In this document: one piece after another, positions 1 through 9,253 of the stretch
How the letters are laid out: every line of letters starts with the position of its first letter
How positions within the stretch are numbered: the stretch's first letter is position 1
From: Pseudoduganella umbonata
Lineage (GTDB): Bacteria; Pseudomonadota; Gammaproteobacteria; Burkholderiales; Burkholderiaceae_D
Assembly (NCBI RefSeq): GCF_014192225.1
Contig: NZ_JACHXS010000001.1
Span: 646,440 to 710,439, forward strand
Direction: 5' to 3'
DNA length: 64,000 nucleotides
Made by a program: the position numbers and the translations under genes
The notes under the pieces: generated by a model
The model's input: only the letters and a program-made list of their open reading frames with translations
What the model was told of the DNA's origin: nothing
Databases searched by the model: none

Positions 1-770
1 ATCTCGCGCAGGCCCTGCGCGCCGCTGGCATAGTCGAATTGTCCGCCGACCACGACGGGAGGCGGCAGGCCCAGTTCCTGCAGCCGGTCGCAGGCGCCCA
101 TCCGGCGCTCGGCGGCCACCGTCGGCGCATCGGGCCCGGCCACGATGCCGAACTGGCGATGTCCGGCGGCGGCGAGGCGCGTGGCAAGCATGCGGCCCGC
201 TTCGTAATGGTCGCACAGCACGCTGTTGACGGTGCGGCCGCGCAGGTTGCGGTTGAAGACCACCAGCGGCAGGCCGCGCCGTTCGAATTCCTGCACCTGC
301 TCGTCGCTGACGGGGGCGGCGATGATCGCGCCGTCCACCTGGTATTGCCAGATGTCGCCGAGGATGTGTTCCACGTCGGATTCCTGCTGGATCGTGAACA
401 GCAGCACGCGCTTGCCGCGCCGCGTCAGCTGCTGGGACAGTTCCGCCAGGGCTTCGGGTGAGTACACGTTGGCGAAGTGGGGCATCACCACGGCAACCAT
501 GTTCGAGCGCCGCGTGATCAGGCTGCGCGCCGCCGCGTTGGGAATATAGTCCAGCCCGGCCGCCGCCTTCATCACGCGTGCATAGGTTGCCGGCGATACG
601 CTGGCGCCGGGCTTGAAGCAGCGCGACACGGCCGACTGCGATACACCGGCGACGAGCGCCACGTCATAGGATGTGACGCGCCGGTTTTCACGCACGACCG
701 CGGCCTTATACTCGGCCGCCCGGGCAACGGCCACGTTCTCTGCCGGAGGTGGTGTCTTGGTTTTTCTCAT
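1..770 (-). CDS. LacI-family transcriptional regulator, C-terminus cut by window edge
   Basis: Reads leftward from ATG at 770 and runs off the window with 256 codons visible. Residues 33-80 form a LacI-type DNA-binding head: a helix-turn-helix (YDVALVAGVSQSAVSRCF) followed by the hinge region PNAAARSL. A periplasmic-binding-protein-like ligand domain follows (NMVAVVMPHFANVYSPEAL, VDGAIIAAPV, GHRQFGIVAG). The HTH is preceded by about 30 extra residues rich in basic amino acids, longer than the usual LacI start; no later in-frame ATG would keep the HTH. Family members normally repress sugar or carbon-source genes and respond to a small ligand. The target and ligand cannot be told here because the flanking gene lies outside the window. 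Confidence 0.9.
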   Translation of the reverse strand, partial: MRKTKTPPPAENVAVARAAEYKAAVVRENRRVTSYDVALVAGVSQSAVSRCFKPGASVSPATYARVMKAAAGLDYIPNAAARSLITRRSNMVAVVMPHFANVYSPEALAELSQQLTRRGKRVLLFTIQQESDVEHILGDIWQYQVDGAIIAAPVSDEQVQEFERRGLPLVVFNRNLRGRTVNSVLCDHYEAGRMLATRLAAAGHRQFGIVAGPDAPTVAAERRMGACDRLQELGLPPPVVVGGQFDYASGAQGLRE

Positions 771-887
771 CGTCTTGGGTTGGCCCGTGGCGGCACCGTT
801 TCGGTCGAGGATAACGCATGAGCTTGCGTTGTGGCAATTATTGCCATGGGAAAATTGCAAGGCGCTGGCGCGAGTGTGGCACCAGCG

Positions 888-1091
888 CTACCCGCCAATC
901 ACCATCGTCACCGCGATGACGGCCAGCAGAACCCCGGTCGCGCCTGCGCGGCGGCGCCAGCCACCGCGCAGGCGTTCCCGGGTACGGCCATGACGCGGCG
1001 TCGCGCGGCCGCCGCGGGACTGGCCCGCCGTTCCCGTCTCTTCGTTCATGTTGTACCGCACCTGTGCCGAACCTCTGCTGTAGCCTGCCAT
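888..1091 (-). CDS. small protein with one C-terminal membrane segment
   Basis: A 67-residue ORF starting at ATG 1091, with a GGGAGA ribosome-binding sequence 5 bases upstream. The first 50 residues are rich in Gly and Arg (RGGRATPRHGRTRERLRGGWRRR). They are followed by a single hydrophobic stretch, ATGVLLAVIAVTMVIGG, that ends the protein. This fits a tail-anchored small membrane protein with a strongly basic cytoplasmic part. No family is recognised. It is divergent from yegD and shares its upstream region, which holds an FNR-like box at 1147-1160. Reality as a gene rests on the ribosome-binding site and the tidy charge/hydrophobic layout. Confidence 0.5.
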   Translation of the reverse strand: MAGYSRGSAQVRYNMNEETGTAGQSRGGRATPRHGRTRERLRGGWRRRAGATGVLLAVIAVTMVIGG

Positions 1092-1146
1092 ATCGGTCTC
1101 CCGTGTTGTCGAATTTCCTAGCGTAACTATGTACGCGGTGCGGGAT

Positions 1147-1160
1147 TTGATGCAGGTCAA
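1147..1160. promoter_or_regulatory. FNR/ANR-like box
   Basis: The 14-mer TTGATGCAGGTCAA matches the FNR/ANR/CRP-family half-sites TTGAT-N4-ATCAA at 9 of 10 positions. It lies between the divergent small-protein gene (start 1091) and yegD (start 1203). A TAAAAT -10-like hexamer for yegD follows at 1172-1177. Which gene is controlled is not clear: the box centre is about 30 bases before the predicted yegD transcription start and about 62 bases before the small-protein ATG. Confidence 0.45.
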
Positions 1161-1171
1161 GCCAACTCTGG

Positions 1172-1177
1172 TAAAAT
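1172..1177 (+). promoter_or_regulatory. -10-like hexamer of yegD
   Basis: TAAAAT, 5 of 6 matches to the sigma-70 -10 consensus, 25 bases before the yegD ATG. No good -35 hexamer sits at 17 bases. The expected -35 area is occupied by the FNR-like box, as would suit an activator-dependent promoter. Confidence 0.35.
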
Positions 1178-1202
1178 TTTGCCCCTTTCAGATGAGGTAG
1201 CG

Positions 1203-2453
1203 ATGGCAACAGCGTGCGGTGTCGACTTCGGCACGTCCAATTCCACGGTCGGGTGGGTGCAACCGGGCCGGCCCGTGATGTTGCCGCTCGAAGACGGCAA
1301 GGTCACGTTGCCATCGGTGGTGTTTTTCAATGCCGACGACGATGACGTCACGTTCGGCCGCGCGGCGCTGGCCGATTACCTGGCGGGCTACGAAGGCCGC
1401 CTGATGCGTTCGCTCAAGAGCCTGCTGGGTACGCCGTTGATGGATGGGCAGACCGAGGTGGCCGGGCGCGCGCTGTCGTTCCGCGAGTTGCTGGGCCAGT
1501 TCATCCGCGAGTTGAAGCGCCGCGGCGAAAGTGCCGCCGGCCGCGAGTTCGACGCGGCGGTGTTTGGCCGGCCCGTGCATTTCGTCGACGACGATCCGGC
1601 CGCCGACCGGCTGGCCCAGGACACGCTGGCCGAGATTGCCCGTGCCGCGGGCTTCCGCGAGCTGGCATTCCAGTTCGAACCGATCGCCGCCGCGTTTGAT
1701 TACGAGTCGCAGATCGACCGCGAGGAACTGGTGCTGATCGCCGACATCGGCGGCGGCACGTCGGACTTTTCGCTGGTGCGGCTGGCGCCGTCGCGGATGG
1801 CCCGCCGCGACCGCCGCGACGATATCCTGGCCAGTGCCGGCGTGCATATCGGCGGTACGGATTTCGACAAATACCTGAGTCTGGTGACGGTGATGCCTGA
1901 GCTCGGCCATGGCAGCGAACTGAAGAACGGCAGCGCGGTGCCGTCCAGTTATTACTTCAACCTGGCGACCTGGCACACGATCAACCAGGCGTACACCAGG
2001 AAGATGTCGGCACAACTGGGCGAACTGGTGCGCGACGCGCGCGAGCCGCAAAAGCTGCTGCGGCTGCAAAACCTGATCGAGGACCGCGCCGGCCACTGGC
2101 TGGCGATGCGTGTCGAGGAAACCAAGATCGCGCTGTCGGACCAGGCCTCGGTGCGGCTGGAACTGGACCGGCTGGCGCCGCCGCTTGCACTGGATGTGGA
2201 AAGAGACTGCTTCGTCGCGGCGATCGGCGCGCTGGTCGACACGGTCGGCGGCAGCGTGGCGCGGCTGCTGGCCGACGCCGGTGTGCGCAGCGAACAGGTC
2301 GATACCGTGTTCTTTACAGGCGGCTCGTCCGGCGTGGCGGCATTGCGCGAACGGATCGCGGCCACGGTGCCGGCCGCGCGCCGCGTCGAAGGCGACCGTT
2401 TCGGCAGTATCGGCGCCGGCCTGGCGCTGGACGCTGTCCGGCAATTCGGCTGA
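1203..2453 (+). CDS. yegD: Hsp70-like ATPase-domain protein YegD
   Basis: A 416-residue Hsp70/actin-fold protein. It has the phosphate-1 loop (DFGTSNSTVGW) near residue 8, the phosphate-2 loop (ADIGGGTSDFS) near residue 180, and the adenosine motif (FFTGGSSGV) near residue 375. As in E. coli YegD (about 450 residues) it is essentially the nucleotide-binding domain with no DnaK-style substrate domain; YegD-type signatures such as LVRDAREPQK and the GGTDFDKYL loop are present. The biochemical role of YegD is not settled. ATG 1203 is chosen over a TTG at 1179 because a GATGAGG sequence precedes it and the protein then begins just before the first ATPase motif. The exonuclease gene follows 9 bases after the stop, so the two are probably cotranscribed. 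Confidence 0.88.
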   Translation: MATACGVDFGTSNSTVGWVQPGRPVMLPLEDGKVTLPSVVFFNADDDDVTFGRAALADYLAGYEGRLMRSLKSLLGTPLMDGQTEVAGRALSFRELLGQFIRELKRRGESAAGREFDAAVFGRPVHFVDDDPAADRLAQDTLAEIARAAGFRELAFQFEPIAAAFDYESQIDREELVLIADIGGGTSDFSLVRLAPSRMARRDRRDDILASAGVHIGGTDFDKYLSLVTVMPELGHGSELKNGSAVPSSYYFNLATWHTINQAYTRKMSAQLGELVRDAREPQKLLRLQNLIEDRAGHWLAMRVEETKIALSDQASVRLELDRLAPPLALDVERDCFVAAIGALVDTVGGSVARLLADAGVRSEQVDTVFFTGGSSGVAALRERIAATVPAARRVEGDRFGSIGAGLALDAVRQFG

Positions 2454-2462
2454 GGGGACGAC

Positions 2463-3089
2463 ATGCTGACCAAACCGATCGTCATGCTGGACTTCGAGAC
2501 CACCGGGCTGTCGCCGGACATGGGCGACCGCATCACCGAAGTGGCCGCGCTGCGCATTGCCGACGGCGTGATCGTCGATCGCTATGTGTCTCTGGTCAAT
2601 TGCGGTGCCCGCATCCCCGCGTTCATCACCAGCCTGACCGGCATCACCCAGCAGATGGTGGACACGGCACCGCCAGTGCACGAAGTCGTGCCGCGGCTGC
2701 TCGAATTCATCGGTGCCGACGCACTGGCGGCCCACAATGCCAGTTTCGACGAAAAATTCCTGCGCGCCGAAAGCATGCGGCTGGGCATGGCACCCGCGCA
2801 CGGGGGTACCGTGTGTTCGTTGAAACTGTCGCGGCGCGTCTATCCGCAACTGTACAGCTATAAACTCGGCAACCTGGGCAGCCAGCTCGGCATCCCGTTC
2901 CGCGGCACCGCCCACCGGGCCGAGGCCGATGCCGAGGTGGCGGCGGAGGTATTGCTGCACATCGGGCGTCATCTTGCGTCAAGCTACGGCATTGCCGCCG
3001 TCGAGCCGGCGCTGCTGATGTCGGTCAACAAGCTGGCCGCCGCCAAGGTCCACGCCTTCCTGAGCAAACAGTCCGCCACTCAGGGCTGA
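2463..3089 (+). CDS. 3'-5' exonuclease, DnaQ/DEDDh family
   Basis: A 208-residue stand-alone exonuclease domain. Exo I is DFETTG (Asp10, Glu12), Exo II is HNASFDEKFL, and Exo III is HRAEADAEV with the His of the DEDDh subclass. It therefore has the full set of metal-binding acids and should be active on 3' DNA or RNA ends. It is shorter than polymerase III epsilon and lacks its clamp-binding tail, so it is more likely an accessory repair or proofreading nuclease than DnaQ itself. It sits 9 bases behind yegD in a likely two-gene operon. The physiological substrate is not evident. Confidence 0.88.
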   Translation: MLTKPIVMLDFETTGLSPDMGDRITEVAALRIADGVIVDRYVSLVNCGARIPAFITSLTGITQQMVDTAPPVHEVVPRLLEFIGADALAAHNASFDEKFLRAESMRLGMAPAHGGTVCSLKLSRRVYPQLYSYKLGNLGSQLGIPFRGTAHRAEADAEVAAEVLLHIGRHLASSYGIAAVEPALLMSVNKLAAAKVHAFLSKQSATQG

Positions 3090-3268
3090 ACGGCCCCGCC
3101 ACTGCCGCTAGCCCGCTGCGCCGGGCGGCGCCTCCTGCCGCGTCAACGTTTTCCACCGAGTCATCGACCATGACAAAACGGTCGGGCAATTGAGCCTTCT
3201 CAAAAGCACTGCGCAATCGTTTATTAAGCTTTATGCAACATACCGACGCGCAGGATGGGAGAGCACGC

Positions 3269-4636
3269 ATGAACAACCGTTACTCGAGGGAGGACGTCAA
3301 CGTCTACGCATGGTTTCGCGAAGCGTCCGAGAAAGGCGATGCGTATGCGCAGTTCAACCTGGCCCTGATCTACAAGCGCGGCAAGGGCGTCAGGCCTGAC
3401 GAGGACGCCGCATTCATCTGGATGCGGCTGTCGGCATTGCAGGGCATCGCATTCGCCCAGAACCACCTGGGTGCCATGTACTATAACGGCGCCGGTACCA
3501 GGCCGGACGATACCGAAGCCGTGTTCTGGTTCCGCATGGCCGCGCGGCAGGGCGACGCGTCGGCGCAGCAAAACCTGGGCTTGATGTACCGCAAAGGCCG
3601 TGGCGTGCCGCGCAGCGATGAAACGGCCCTCACCTGGTTTTGCCGGGCTGCCGAACAGGGTGTCGCCAGCGCCCAGGCACTGCTCGGCGAAGCGTATGCG
3701 CAAGGGCTCGGCACAAGGCGCAATTTCCAGCTGGCACTGGCATGGTTCCGCAAGGCCGCATTGCAGGGCGACGCAACCGCGCAGCTGAACCTCGGCCTGA
3801 TGTACCGGCGCGGCCACGGCGTGCTGCAGAGCGATACGCAGGCCGTGGCGTGGTATCGCCAGGCGGCCGCGCAGGGCATGGCCGCCGCGCAGCGCCATCT
3901 GGGCGTCGCCTACGCGGAAGGCCGCGGCGTGCAGATGGACCTGGAACGGGCCTGCTCCTGGCTGCGCCGCGCCGCCGAGCAGGGCGACGCCAATGCCCAG
4001 TTCAACCTGGGCGTCATGCTGTCCAACGGTTACGGTGCACGCAAGGATGAAGCGCTGGCATCCGACTGGTACCGCCGTGCCGCCAGTGCGGGCCACATGC
4101 TGGCGCAGTACAACCTGGGCGGGATGTACGCGCAAGGCCGTGGCGTTGCCCGCGATCCCGCCGAAGCGCTGGCCTGGTACCGGAAGGCCGCCGACCAGGG
4201 CGCGGCGAATGCCCAGTTCAACGTCGGCGTCATCTATGCGAATGGCCATGGCGTGCCGAAGGATGAAGTCCGCGCCGTGGCCTGGTACCGGAATGCCGCG
4301 GCGCAGGGCGATGCCAGCGCGCAAAACAATCTTGGCGTCATGTACGCGAATGGCCAGGGGGTGCCGCAGGATAATGCCGAGGCGGTGCGCTGGTACCGCA
4401 AGGCGGCGGAGCAGGGCCATCCGCTGGCCCAGTACAACCTGGGCGGCATGTATGCCGGCGGTCGCGGTGTCGAGCGCGACCCCGTTCTGTCCTACATGTG
4501 GATCTCGCTGGCGGCCGAGGCCGGCGATGAAGCCGCGTGCAACAACCGCAAGCTGATCGAACGCAAGCTGACACGTGAAGAAATCGGTTCCGCCGAACTG
4601 ATGACGCGGCGTTGGCGCGACGCCCACCGCGCCTGA
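3269..4636 (+). CDS. Sel1-repeat (SLR) protein
   Basis: 455 residues made almost entirely of Sel1-like repeats of 36 residues: eleven clear units plus a partial one (unit starts GDAYAQFN, GIAFAQNH, GDASAQQN and so on, each with a YxxGxGVxxD turn and an A..W/YxxAA helix). Such alpha-alpha solenoids are protein-binding scaffolds. There is no N-terminal signal or enzyme domain, so it is predicted cytoplasmic. ATG 3269 is preferred over 3233 because GGGAGAG stands just before it. The regularity of the repeats invites recombination, and copy number may vary between strains. It lies alone on the plus strand, with the EAL gene converging from the other side. Confidence 0.88.
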   Translation: MNNRYSREDVNVYAWFREASEKGDAYAQFNLALIYKRGKGVRPDEDAAFIWMRLSALQGIAFAQNHLGAMYYNGAGTRPDDTEAVFWFRMAARQGDASAQQNLGLMYRKGRGVPRSDETALTWFCRAAEQGVASAQALLGEAYAQGLGTRRNFQLALAWFRKAALQGDATAQLNLGLMYRRGHGVLQSDTQAVAWYRQAAAQGMAAAQRHLGVAYAEGRGVQMDLERACSWLRRAAEQGDANAQFNLGVMLSNGYGARKDEALASDWYRRAASAGHMLAQYNLGGMYAQGRGVARDPAEALAWYRKAADQGAANAQFNVGVIYANGHGVPKDEVRAVAWYRNAAAQGDASAQNNLGVMYANGQGVPQDNAEAVRWYRKAAEQGHPLAQYNLGGMYAGGRGVERDPVLSYMWISLAAEAGDEAACNNRKLIERKLTREEIGSAELMTRRWRDAHRA

Positions 4637-4671
4637 CCGGCGCACCGTGTCATTGCCTCTTTTCGCCGACG

Positions 4672-4802
4672 GATCTTCGGGGCCGGCAAATTCACGGGCT
4701 GGCAAATTCGAGGATGCAAATTCACGCGCTGGCCCATCTGCGGGCCGGCAAAGATCGAGGCCGGCAAATCTCCCGGCCGCGCTTCAGCGTGCCGGCATTT
4801 GC
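4672..4802. repeat. degenerate ~16-bp tandem repeats at the 3' end of the EAL-CBS-GGDEF gene
   Basis: Between the converging sel1 and EAL genes the sequence can be cut into about eight units of 15-17 bp resembling GGCCGGCAAATTCACG (for example 4681-4696, 4697-4712, 4742-4758). The array runs into the last codons of the minus-strand EAL gene. One unit (4771-4786) carries that gene's TGA stop, and the last unit (about 4789) is coding. Units are diverged, so the array is old or composite. Confidence 0.5.
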
Positions 4803-6700
4803 CGACGGTCGAGAAACAGGCTGTTGCCGTGGATTTTCTTGGCCTGCTTCTTTGCTTCGGCTGCGCTGGTGGCAACCTGGTGATGCGAATGGAATTGATG
4901 CGGTTCCACGCGGATGGCACCCACCGACAGGCTCATCAGCGGGTGAAACACTTTGCGCCCCTGCCGGTCCTCGCCCAGGTAGCCGCCACGCTCACGGTCG
5001 CCGTCGCTGTAGAGCTCCAGTCCCGTAGCGGCGAACTCGGCCAGCATCGCGCGGCAACGCGCTTCCCAATCCTCGCTCTGGAACAGGATCACGAAATCGT
5101 CGCCGCCAATGTGGCCGACGAAATCGCGATCGGGGTCGCCATGCCGTGACAGGATATTGCCCAGCAGACCAATCACATCGTCACCGCGTCGATAGCCGTA
5201 CACGTCGTTGAACGGCTTGAAATGATCGAGGTCGCAATAGCACACCCAGAAGCGCGTCCCGCTGTGCAGCAGGCGGTCGATGTGCTCGTTGATCGGCACG
5301 TTGCCGGGCAAGCCGGTCAACGGATTCGCATAGCGCGCCGCATGGATCTGCAACTGCGTGATCTCGCGCATCAGGTCGTGACCCGTACCCATGCCAAGGT
5401 AGCGGCCGCCATCGGTGATGATGAAGCCATTGAACAGGTGATGCGCATCCGAGGCGGCCATCCGGAACGACAGGTCTTGCAGGCTGGTGTCCTTGTCGGC
5501 GACCAGGGGCGCTGCGTCCATGAACTGCCGGCATGACTTGCGACCGTACAGCTCGCGTTCATACGGACGGGCGAAATGGGCGATCATGTTGAAACGGGAG
5601 ATCAGGCCAAGCGGCAGCCCGTCGTCGACGACCGGGATGATCATCAGTTGCGGATCGGCTTCGAAGCACCGGTACACGTCGTTGTTCGTCATCGCCGACG
5701 GCACGGCCGGCACGTGATGCAACAGTTTCAGGATGCTGACGGCATTCTTTTCCATGCTCCGCTGCGGGTATACCGCCACGCCCGTCCGGGTCAGGGTGCC
5801 GATCACGTCAGCCGGCAAGGTGCGTGCCGGGTTCACCTCCGGATGGCCCAGGTGGTACCCTTGCGCGAACGCGACCCCCAGGTCGCGCAGCACCATCAGC
5901 TCGGCGCTTTTCTCGATGCCCTCGGCGATCACCAGCGTGTGCGACTTCTCGGCGATTTCCTGGATCGACCGGACGAACTGCAGCTTCACCGGATCATGGT
6001 TGATGCCCTGGATGAAGTGCATGTCGATCTTCACGTAGTCGGGCCGCAGCTCCGACCAAAGCCGCAGGCTGGAAAAACCTTCGCCCAGGTCGTCGATCGC
6101 GATCTCGAAACCGCGGGCGCGATAGTGCAGCACCGCTTCGCGCATCCGTTCGTAATCGTAGGTCGGCTGGTTTTCCGTCAGTTCGATGATCACGCGGTCA
6201 GGGCGCAGGCCAAGCTGGCGGATGCAGCCGAGCGTTTCGCCATCGCCGGCGCCGCGGCGCGGCAGCAGGCATTCAGGGCTCACGTTGAGGAACAGCTTGC
6301 CCGGCAAATCCAGTTCGGCGAAACGTTCCAGCACGATGCGGCGGCACAGATATTCCACTTCCAGGGTCAAGCCATGCTCGCGAGCCGCCCCGAACAGCTT
6401 CATCGGTGCGTGCAGCGGACTGTCCGACGGGCCCCGGATCAAACCTTCATAGCCGATGATGTCGCCGGTCTGGGTGCGGATCACGGGCTGGAACAGCGCG
6501 GTCAACCGGCGCCGCGCAAGAATATCGAGCAGGTGCGCACAGACGGGGGCGCCGGCATGGGCACGCAGATAGCTGACGTTGGCGGGCAGGACGTCGGCGT
6601 CCTTCGTGGCGGCCGGCCTGATGGTGGCTGGCTTCATGTCGGCAGGCTTGAAGTCGGCTGGCGCGGTGCTGGCTGGCGGGAAAGCGGAGGCGGGATTCAC
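4784..6700 (-). CDS. EAL-CBS-GGDEF cyclic-di-GMP signalling protein
   Basis: 638 residues. An EAL domain (about 50-290) has YEGLIRG in the EAL position, NVSPE, ELTEN, IDDLGEG, KID and AEGIE. A pair of CBS-like segments (about 330-450) follows, then a GGDEF domain (about 470-630) with IGGDDF as signature and no RxxD inhibitory site. The EAL residues that bind metal look complete, so phosphodiesterase activity is likely; the D-for-E change in GGDDF makes cyclase activity doubtful. There is no signal or membrane segment, so it is cytoplasmic. The start is a GTG at 6700 with a weak ribosome-binding site. Residues 12-40 are a Pro/Ala/Lys-rich low-complexity stretch with 5-residue repeats (PADFK, PADMK, PATIR). 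The 3' end merges into tandem repeats. Confidence 0.88.
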   Translation of the reverse strand: MNPASAFPPASTAPADFKPADMKPATIRPAATKDADVLPANVSYLRAHAGAPVCAHLLDILARRRLTALFQPVIRTQTGDIIGYEGLIRGPSDSPLHAPMKLFGAAREHGLTLEVEYLCRRIVLERFAELDLPGKLFLNVSPECLLPRRGAGDGETLGCIRQLGLRPDRVIIELTENQPTYDYERMREAVLHYRARGFEIAIDDLGEGFSSLRLWSELRPDYVKIDMHFIQGINHDPVKLQFVRSIQEIAEKSHTLVIAEGIEKSAELMVLRDLGVAFAQGYHLGHPEVNPARTLPADVIGTLTRTGVAVYPQRSMEKNAVSILKLLHHVPAVPSAMTNNDVYRCFEADPQLMIIPVVDDGLPLGLISRFNMIAHFARPYERELYGRKSCRQFMDAAPLVADKDTSLQDLSFRMAASDAHHLFNGFIITDGGRYLGMGTGHDLMREITQLQIHAARYANPLTGLPGNVPINEHIDRLLHSGTRFWVCYCDLDHFKPFNDVYGYRRGDDVIGLLGNILSRHGDPDRDFVGHIGGDDFVILFQSEDWEARCRAMLAEFAATGLELYSDGDRERGGYLGEDRQGRKVFHPLMSLSVGAIRVEPHQFHSHHQVATSAAEAKKQAKKIHGNSLFLDRRQMPAR

Positions 6701-6875
6701 GATGGTTCACTAAAACAAGTCGCATGAATAATATGAATAATTTATGACCGGCTGATGAAACGGCCGAATAAACTGCACCGTTCCCGCGGACAGAGCCTTT
6801 CTAATTTGCCACGGATGGCGATATGATCGAAAAGTCCGCCGTGCCAAGGCGGGCTTCCACATCATAAGGACATTC

Positions 6876-9086
6876 ATGCATCTGAAACGCGCTACCCTTG
6901 CTACCGTCGTCTCTGCGCTGCTGGCCGGTACCACCGGCCAGGCCCTGGCCCAAACCTGCGCGGCCAGTGCCGGTTCCCAGTCGCCCCTGACCTACCCGGT
7001 CACGAAAAAAATCGACCAGCGCGACGATTACCACGGCACCACGATCGCCGACCCTTACCGCTGGCTGGAAGATGCCAACAGCGCAGAGACCAAGCAGTGG
7101 GTCGATGAACAGAACCGCCTGACGCAAGGCTTCCTGGGGCAGATTCCGGAGCGCGCGGCGATCCGCCAGCGACTCACCCAGCTGTGGAACTTCGAACGCT
7201 ACTCGGTGCCGTTCAAGGAAGGCGGCCGCTACTTCTACAGCCGCAACGACGGCCTGCAGAACCAGGCCGTGCTGTACACATTGAAAACGCTGAACGACCA
7301 GCCCCGCGTGCTGCTGGACCCGAACAAGCTGGCCGCCGACGGCACCGTGGCGCTGGCCGGCATCGCCATCAGCCCGAACGGCAAGCACCTGGCCTACAGT
7401 ACCGCGGCGTCCGGCTCCGACTGGAACGAAATCCGCGTGCGCGACATCGATACCGGCAAGGACACGGTCGACCACATCAAGTGGGTGAAGTTCTCCAACA
7501 CCGCCTGGGCGCACGACGGTTCCGGCTTCTACTACAGCCGCTACGACGAACCGGCCGAAGGGGCCAGGCTGGCCGGCGTGAACTACTTCCAGAAACTGTA
7601 CTTCCACAAGCTGGGCACGCCCCAGGAACGTGACGTCCTGGTCTACGACCGCCCGGACCAGAAGGAATGGGGCTTCCAGGCCGAAGTGACCGACGACGGC
7701 CGCTACCTCGTCATCAACTCGAGTCAGGGTACCGATCCGAAGAACCGCGTCTTCATCAAGGACCTGAAACAGAAGGGCGGCAAGGTCGCCGGCCTGCTCG
7801 AAGCATTCGACGCTTCCTACACCTTCATCGACAACGACGGTCCGCTGTTCTACTTCGTCACCGACAAGGACGCGCCGAAATCGCGCATCGCGGCGATCGA
7901 CGTGCGCAACGGCAAGTGGACGGAAATCGTGCCGGAGACGCAGCAGACGCTGAAGGGCGCGAACATCGTCAATGGCCAGCTGGTCGCCGAATACCTCGCC
8001 GACGCGTACAGCGCGGTCAAGGTCTTCGACCTGAAAGGCAAGCCGCTGCACGACGTGGCGCTGCCCGGCATCGGTTCCGCCGGCGGCTTTGCCGGCAAGC
8101 GCGGCGACACGGAGACCTTCTACTCGTACACCAGTTTCACCACGCCGGCGACGATTTACCGCTACGACCTGAAGGCGGGCAAGAGCACGGTCTACCGGCA
8201 GCCCAAGGTGGACTTCGACCCGACCGCATTTGAAACGCGCCAGGAATTCTTCACGAGCAAGGATGGTACGCGGGTACCGATGTTCATCGTCGCCAGGAAA
8301 GGCATCAAGCTCGATGGCAGCAATCCCACCTACCTGTACGGCTACGGTGGCTTCAACATTCCGCTGACACCGGCATTCTCGGTCGCCAACCTGGCCTGGG
8401 TCGAGATGGGCGGCGTGTATGTGATGGCCAACCTGCGCGGCGGCGGCGAATACGGCGAAGCATGGCACCAGGCGGGGACCAAGCTGCGCAAGCAGAACGT
8501 CTTCGACGATTTCATCGGCGCTGCCGAATGGCTGGTGGCCAGCAAGGTGACGTCGCCCGCGAAACTGGCGATCGGCGGCGGCAGCAATGGCGGCCTGCTG
8601 GTCGGCGCGGCGATGACGCAGCGGCCGGACCTGTTCGGCGCGGCATTGCCGGCGGTTGGCGTCATGGACATGCTGCGGTTCCACAAGTTCACGATCGGCT
8701 GGGCATGGACGTCGGACTATGGTTCGTCCGACAACGCGGAAGAGTTCAAGGCGCTCGTCAAGTATTCGCCGTTGCACAACCTGAAGGCCGGCACCTGCTA
8801 CCCGGCCACGATGGTGACGACGGCCGATCACGATGACCGCGTCGTGCCGGCGCACAGCTTCAAGTTCGCCGCGGCCGCCCAGGCGGCCCAGGGCGGGCCG
8901 GCTCCGGTGCTGATCCGCATCGAAACCAAGGCCGGCCACGGCGCCGGCAAACCGACCTCGAAGCAGATCGAGGAAGTGGCGGACCGCTGGGGCTTCCTGG
9001 CACGCACGCTGGGCATGCCCGCTGCGGCGGGCACGGCGGCTACCGTGCCGGCTGCATCGTCGGCAAAGCAGGGCAGTGCGCCGTAA
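6876..9086 (+). CDS. prolyl oligopeptidase, family S9A, exported
   Basis: 736 residues with a signal peptide ([22 protein letters not shown], cleavage near residue 26), so it acts in the periplasm. The N-terminal part is the seven-blade propeller that gates the active site, beginning with the S9A hallmark DPYRWLED. The C-terminal alpha/beta-hydrolase domain has the catalytic Ser570 in GGGSNGGLL, the Asp in ADHDDRVVP near 653, and His688 in KAGHGAGKP. The family cleaves after proline in short peptides. The usual length is about 700, so this is complete, with an Ala-rich tail of about 20 residues. It stands alone and ends at a clear terminator (9117-9143). Confidence 0.93.
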   Translation: MHLKRATLATVVSALLAGTTGQALAQTCAASAGSQSPLTYPVTKKIDQRDDYHGTTIADPYRWLEDANSAETKQWVDEQNRLTQGFLGQIPERAAIRQRLTQLWNFERYSVPFKEGGRYFYSRNDGLQNQAVLYTLKTLNDQPRVLLDPNKLAADGTVALAGIAISPNGKHLAYSTAASGSDWNEIRVRDIDTGKDTVDHIKWVKFSNTAWAHDGSGFYYSRYDEPAEGARLAGVNYFQKLYFHKLGTPQERDVLVYDRPDQKEWGFQAEVTDDGRYLVINSSQGTDPKNRVFIKDLKQKGGKVAGLLEAFDASYTFIDNDGPLFYFVTDKDAPKSRIAAIDVRNGKWTEIVPETQQTLKGANIVNGQLVAEYLADAYSAVKVFDLKGKPLHDVALPGIGSAGGFAGKRGDTETFYSYTSFTTPATIYRYDLKAGKSTVYRQPKVDFDPTAFETRQEFFTSKDGTRVPMFIVARKGIKLDGSNPTYLYGYGGFNIPLTPAFSVANLAWVEMGGVYVMANLRGGGEYGEAWHQAGTKLRKQNVFDDFIGAAEWLVASKVTSPAKLAIGGGSNGGLLVGAAMTQRPDLFGAALPAVGVMDMLRFHKFTIGWAWTSDYGSSDNAEEFKALVKYSPLHNLKAGTCYPATMVTTADHDDRVVPAHSFKFAAAAQAAQGGPAPVLIRIETKAGHGAGKPTSKQIEEVADRWGFLARTLGMPAAAGTAATVPAASSAKQGSAP

Positions 9087-9116
9087 CGGCTGCGACAACC
9101 AGGATTGACGACGGTC

Positions 9117-9143
9117 ATGGGCGCTTCGGCGCCCATTTTTTTT
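9117..9143 (+). terminator. rho-independent terminator of the prolyl oligopeptidase gene
   Basis: A perfect 8-bp stem (ATGGGCGC / GCGCCCAT, 9117-9124 and 9129-9136) with a stable TTCG tetraloop, followed by eight T (9136-9143). It starts 30 bases after the stop codon. Confidence 0.9.
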
Positions 9144-9167
9144 GGCGGGCAAACCGGGGTATGATGC

Positions 9168-9189
9168 TAAAATGCAACACTGTGTTGCA
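9168..9189 (+). promoter_or_regulatory. -10 hexamer overlapping a 17-bp palindromic operator
   Basis: TAAAAT at 9168-9173 is followed directly by a perfect 17-bp palindrome, TGCAACAC-T-GTGTTGCA (9173-9189), 65 bases before the metalloprotease start. A palindrome lying at the expected transcription start is the usual layout of a repressor operator. The -35 region is poor. The regulator is unknown. Confidence 0.4.
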
Positions 9190-9253
9190 CTGCCGCACTG
9201 CTGCCTGCCCCGCGTGCTACCATCCAACCCAACTGTCTTTTCCCCCGATCATC

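Noticed and set aside
1188..2972. Long minus-strand open frame across yegD and the exonuclease gene
   Set aside because: Antisense shadow of two well-supported genes; no start signal or domain.
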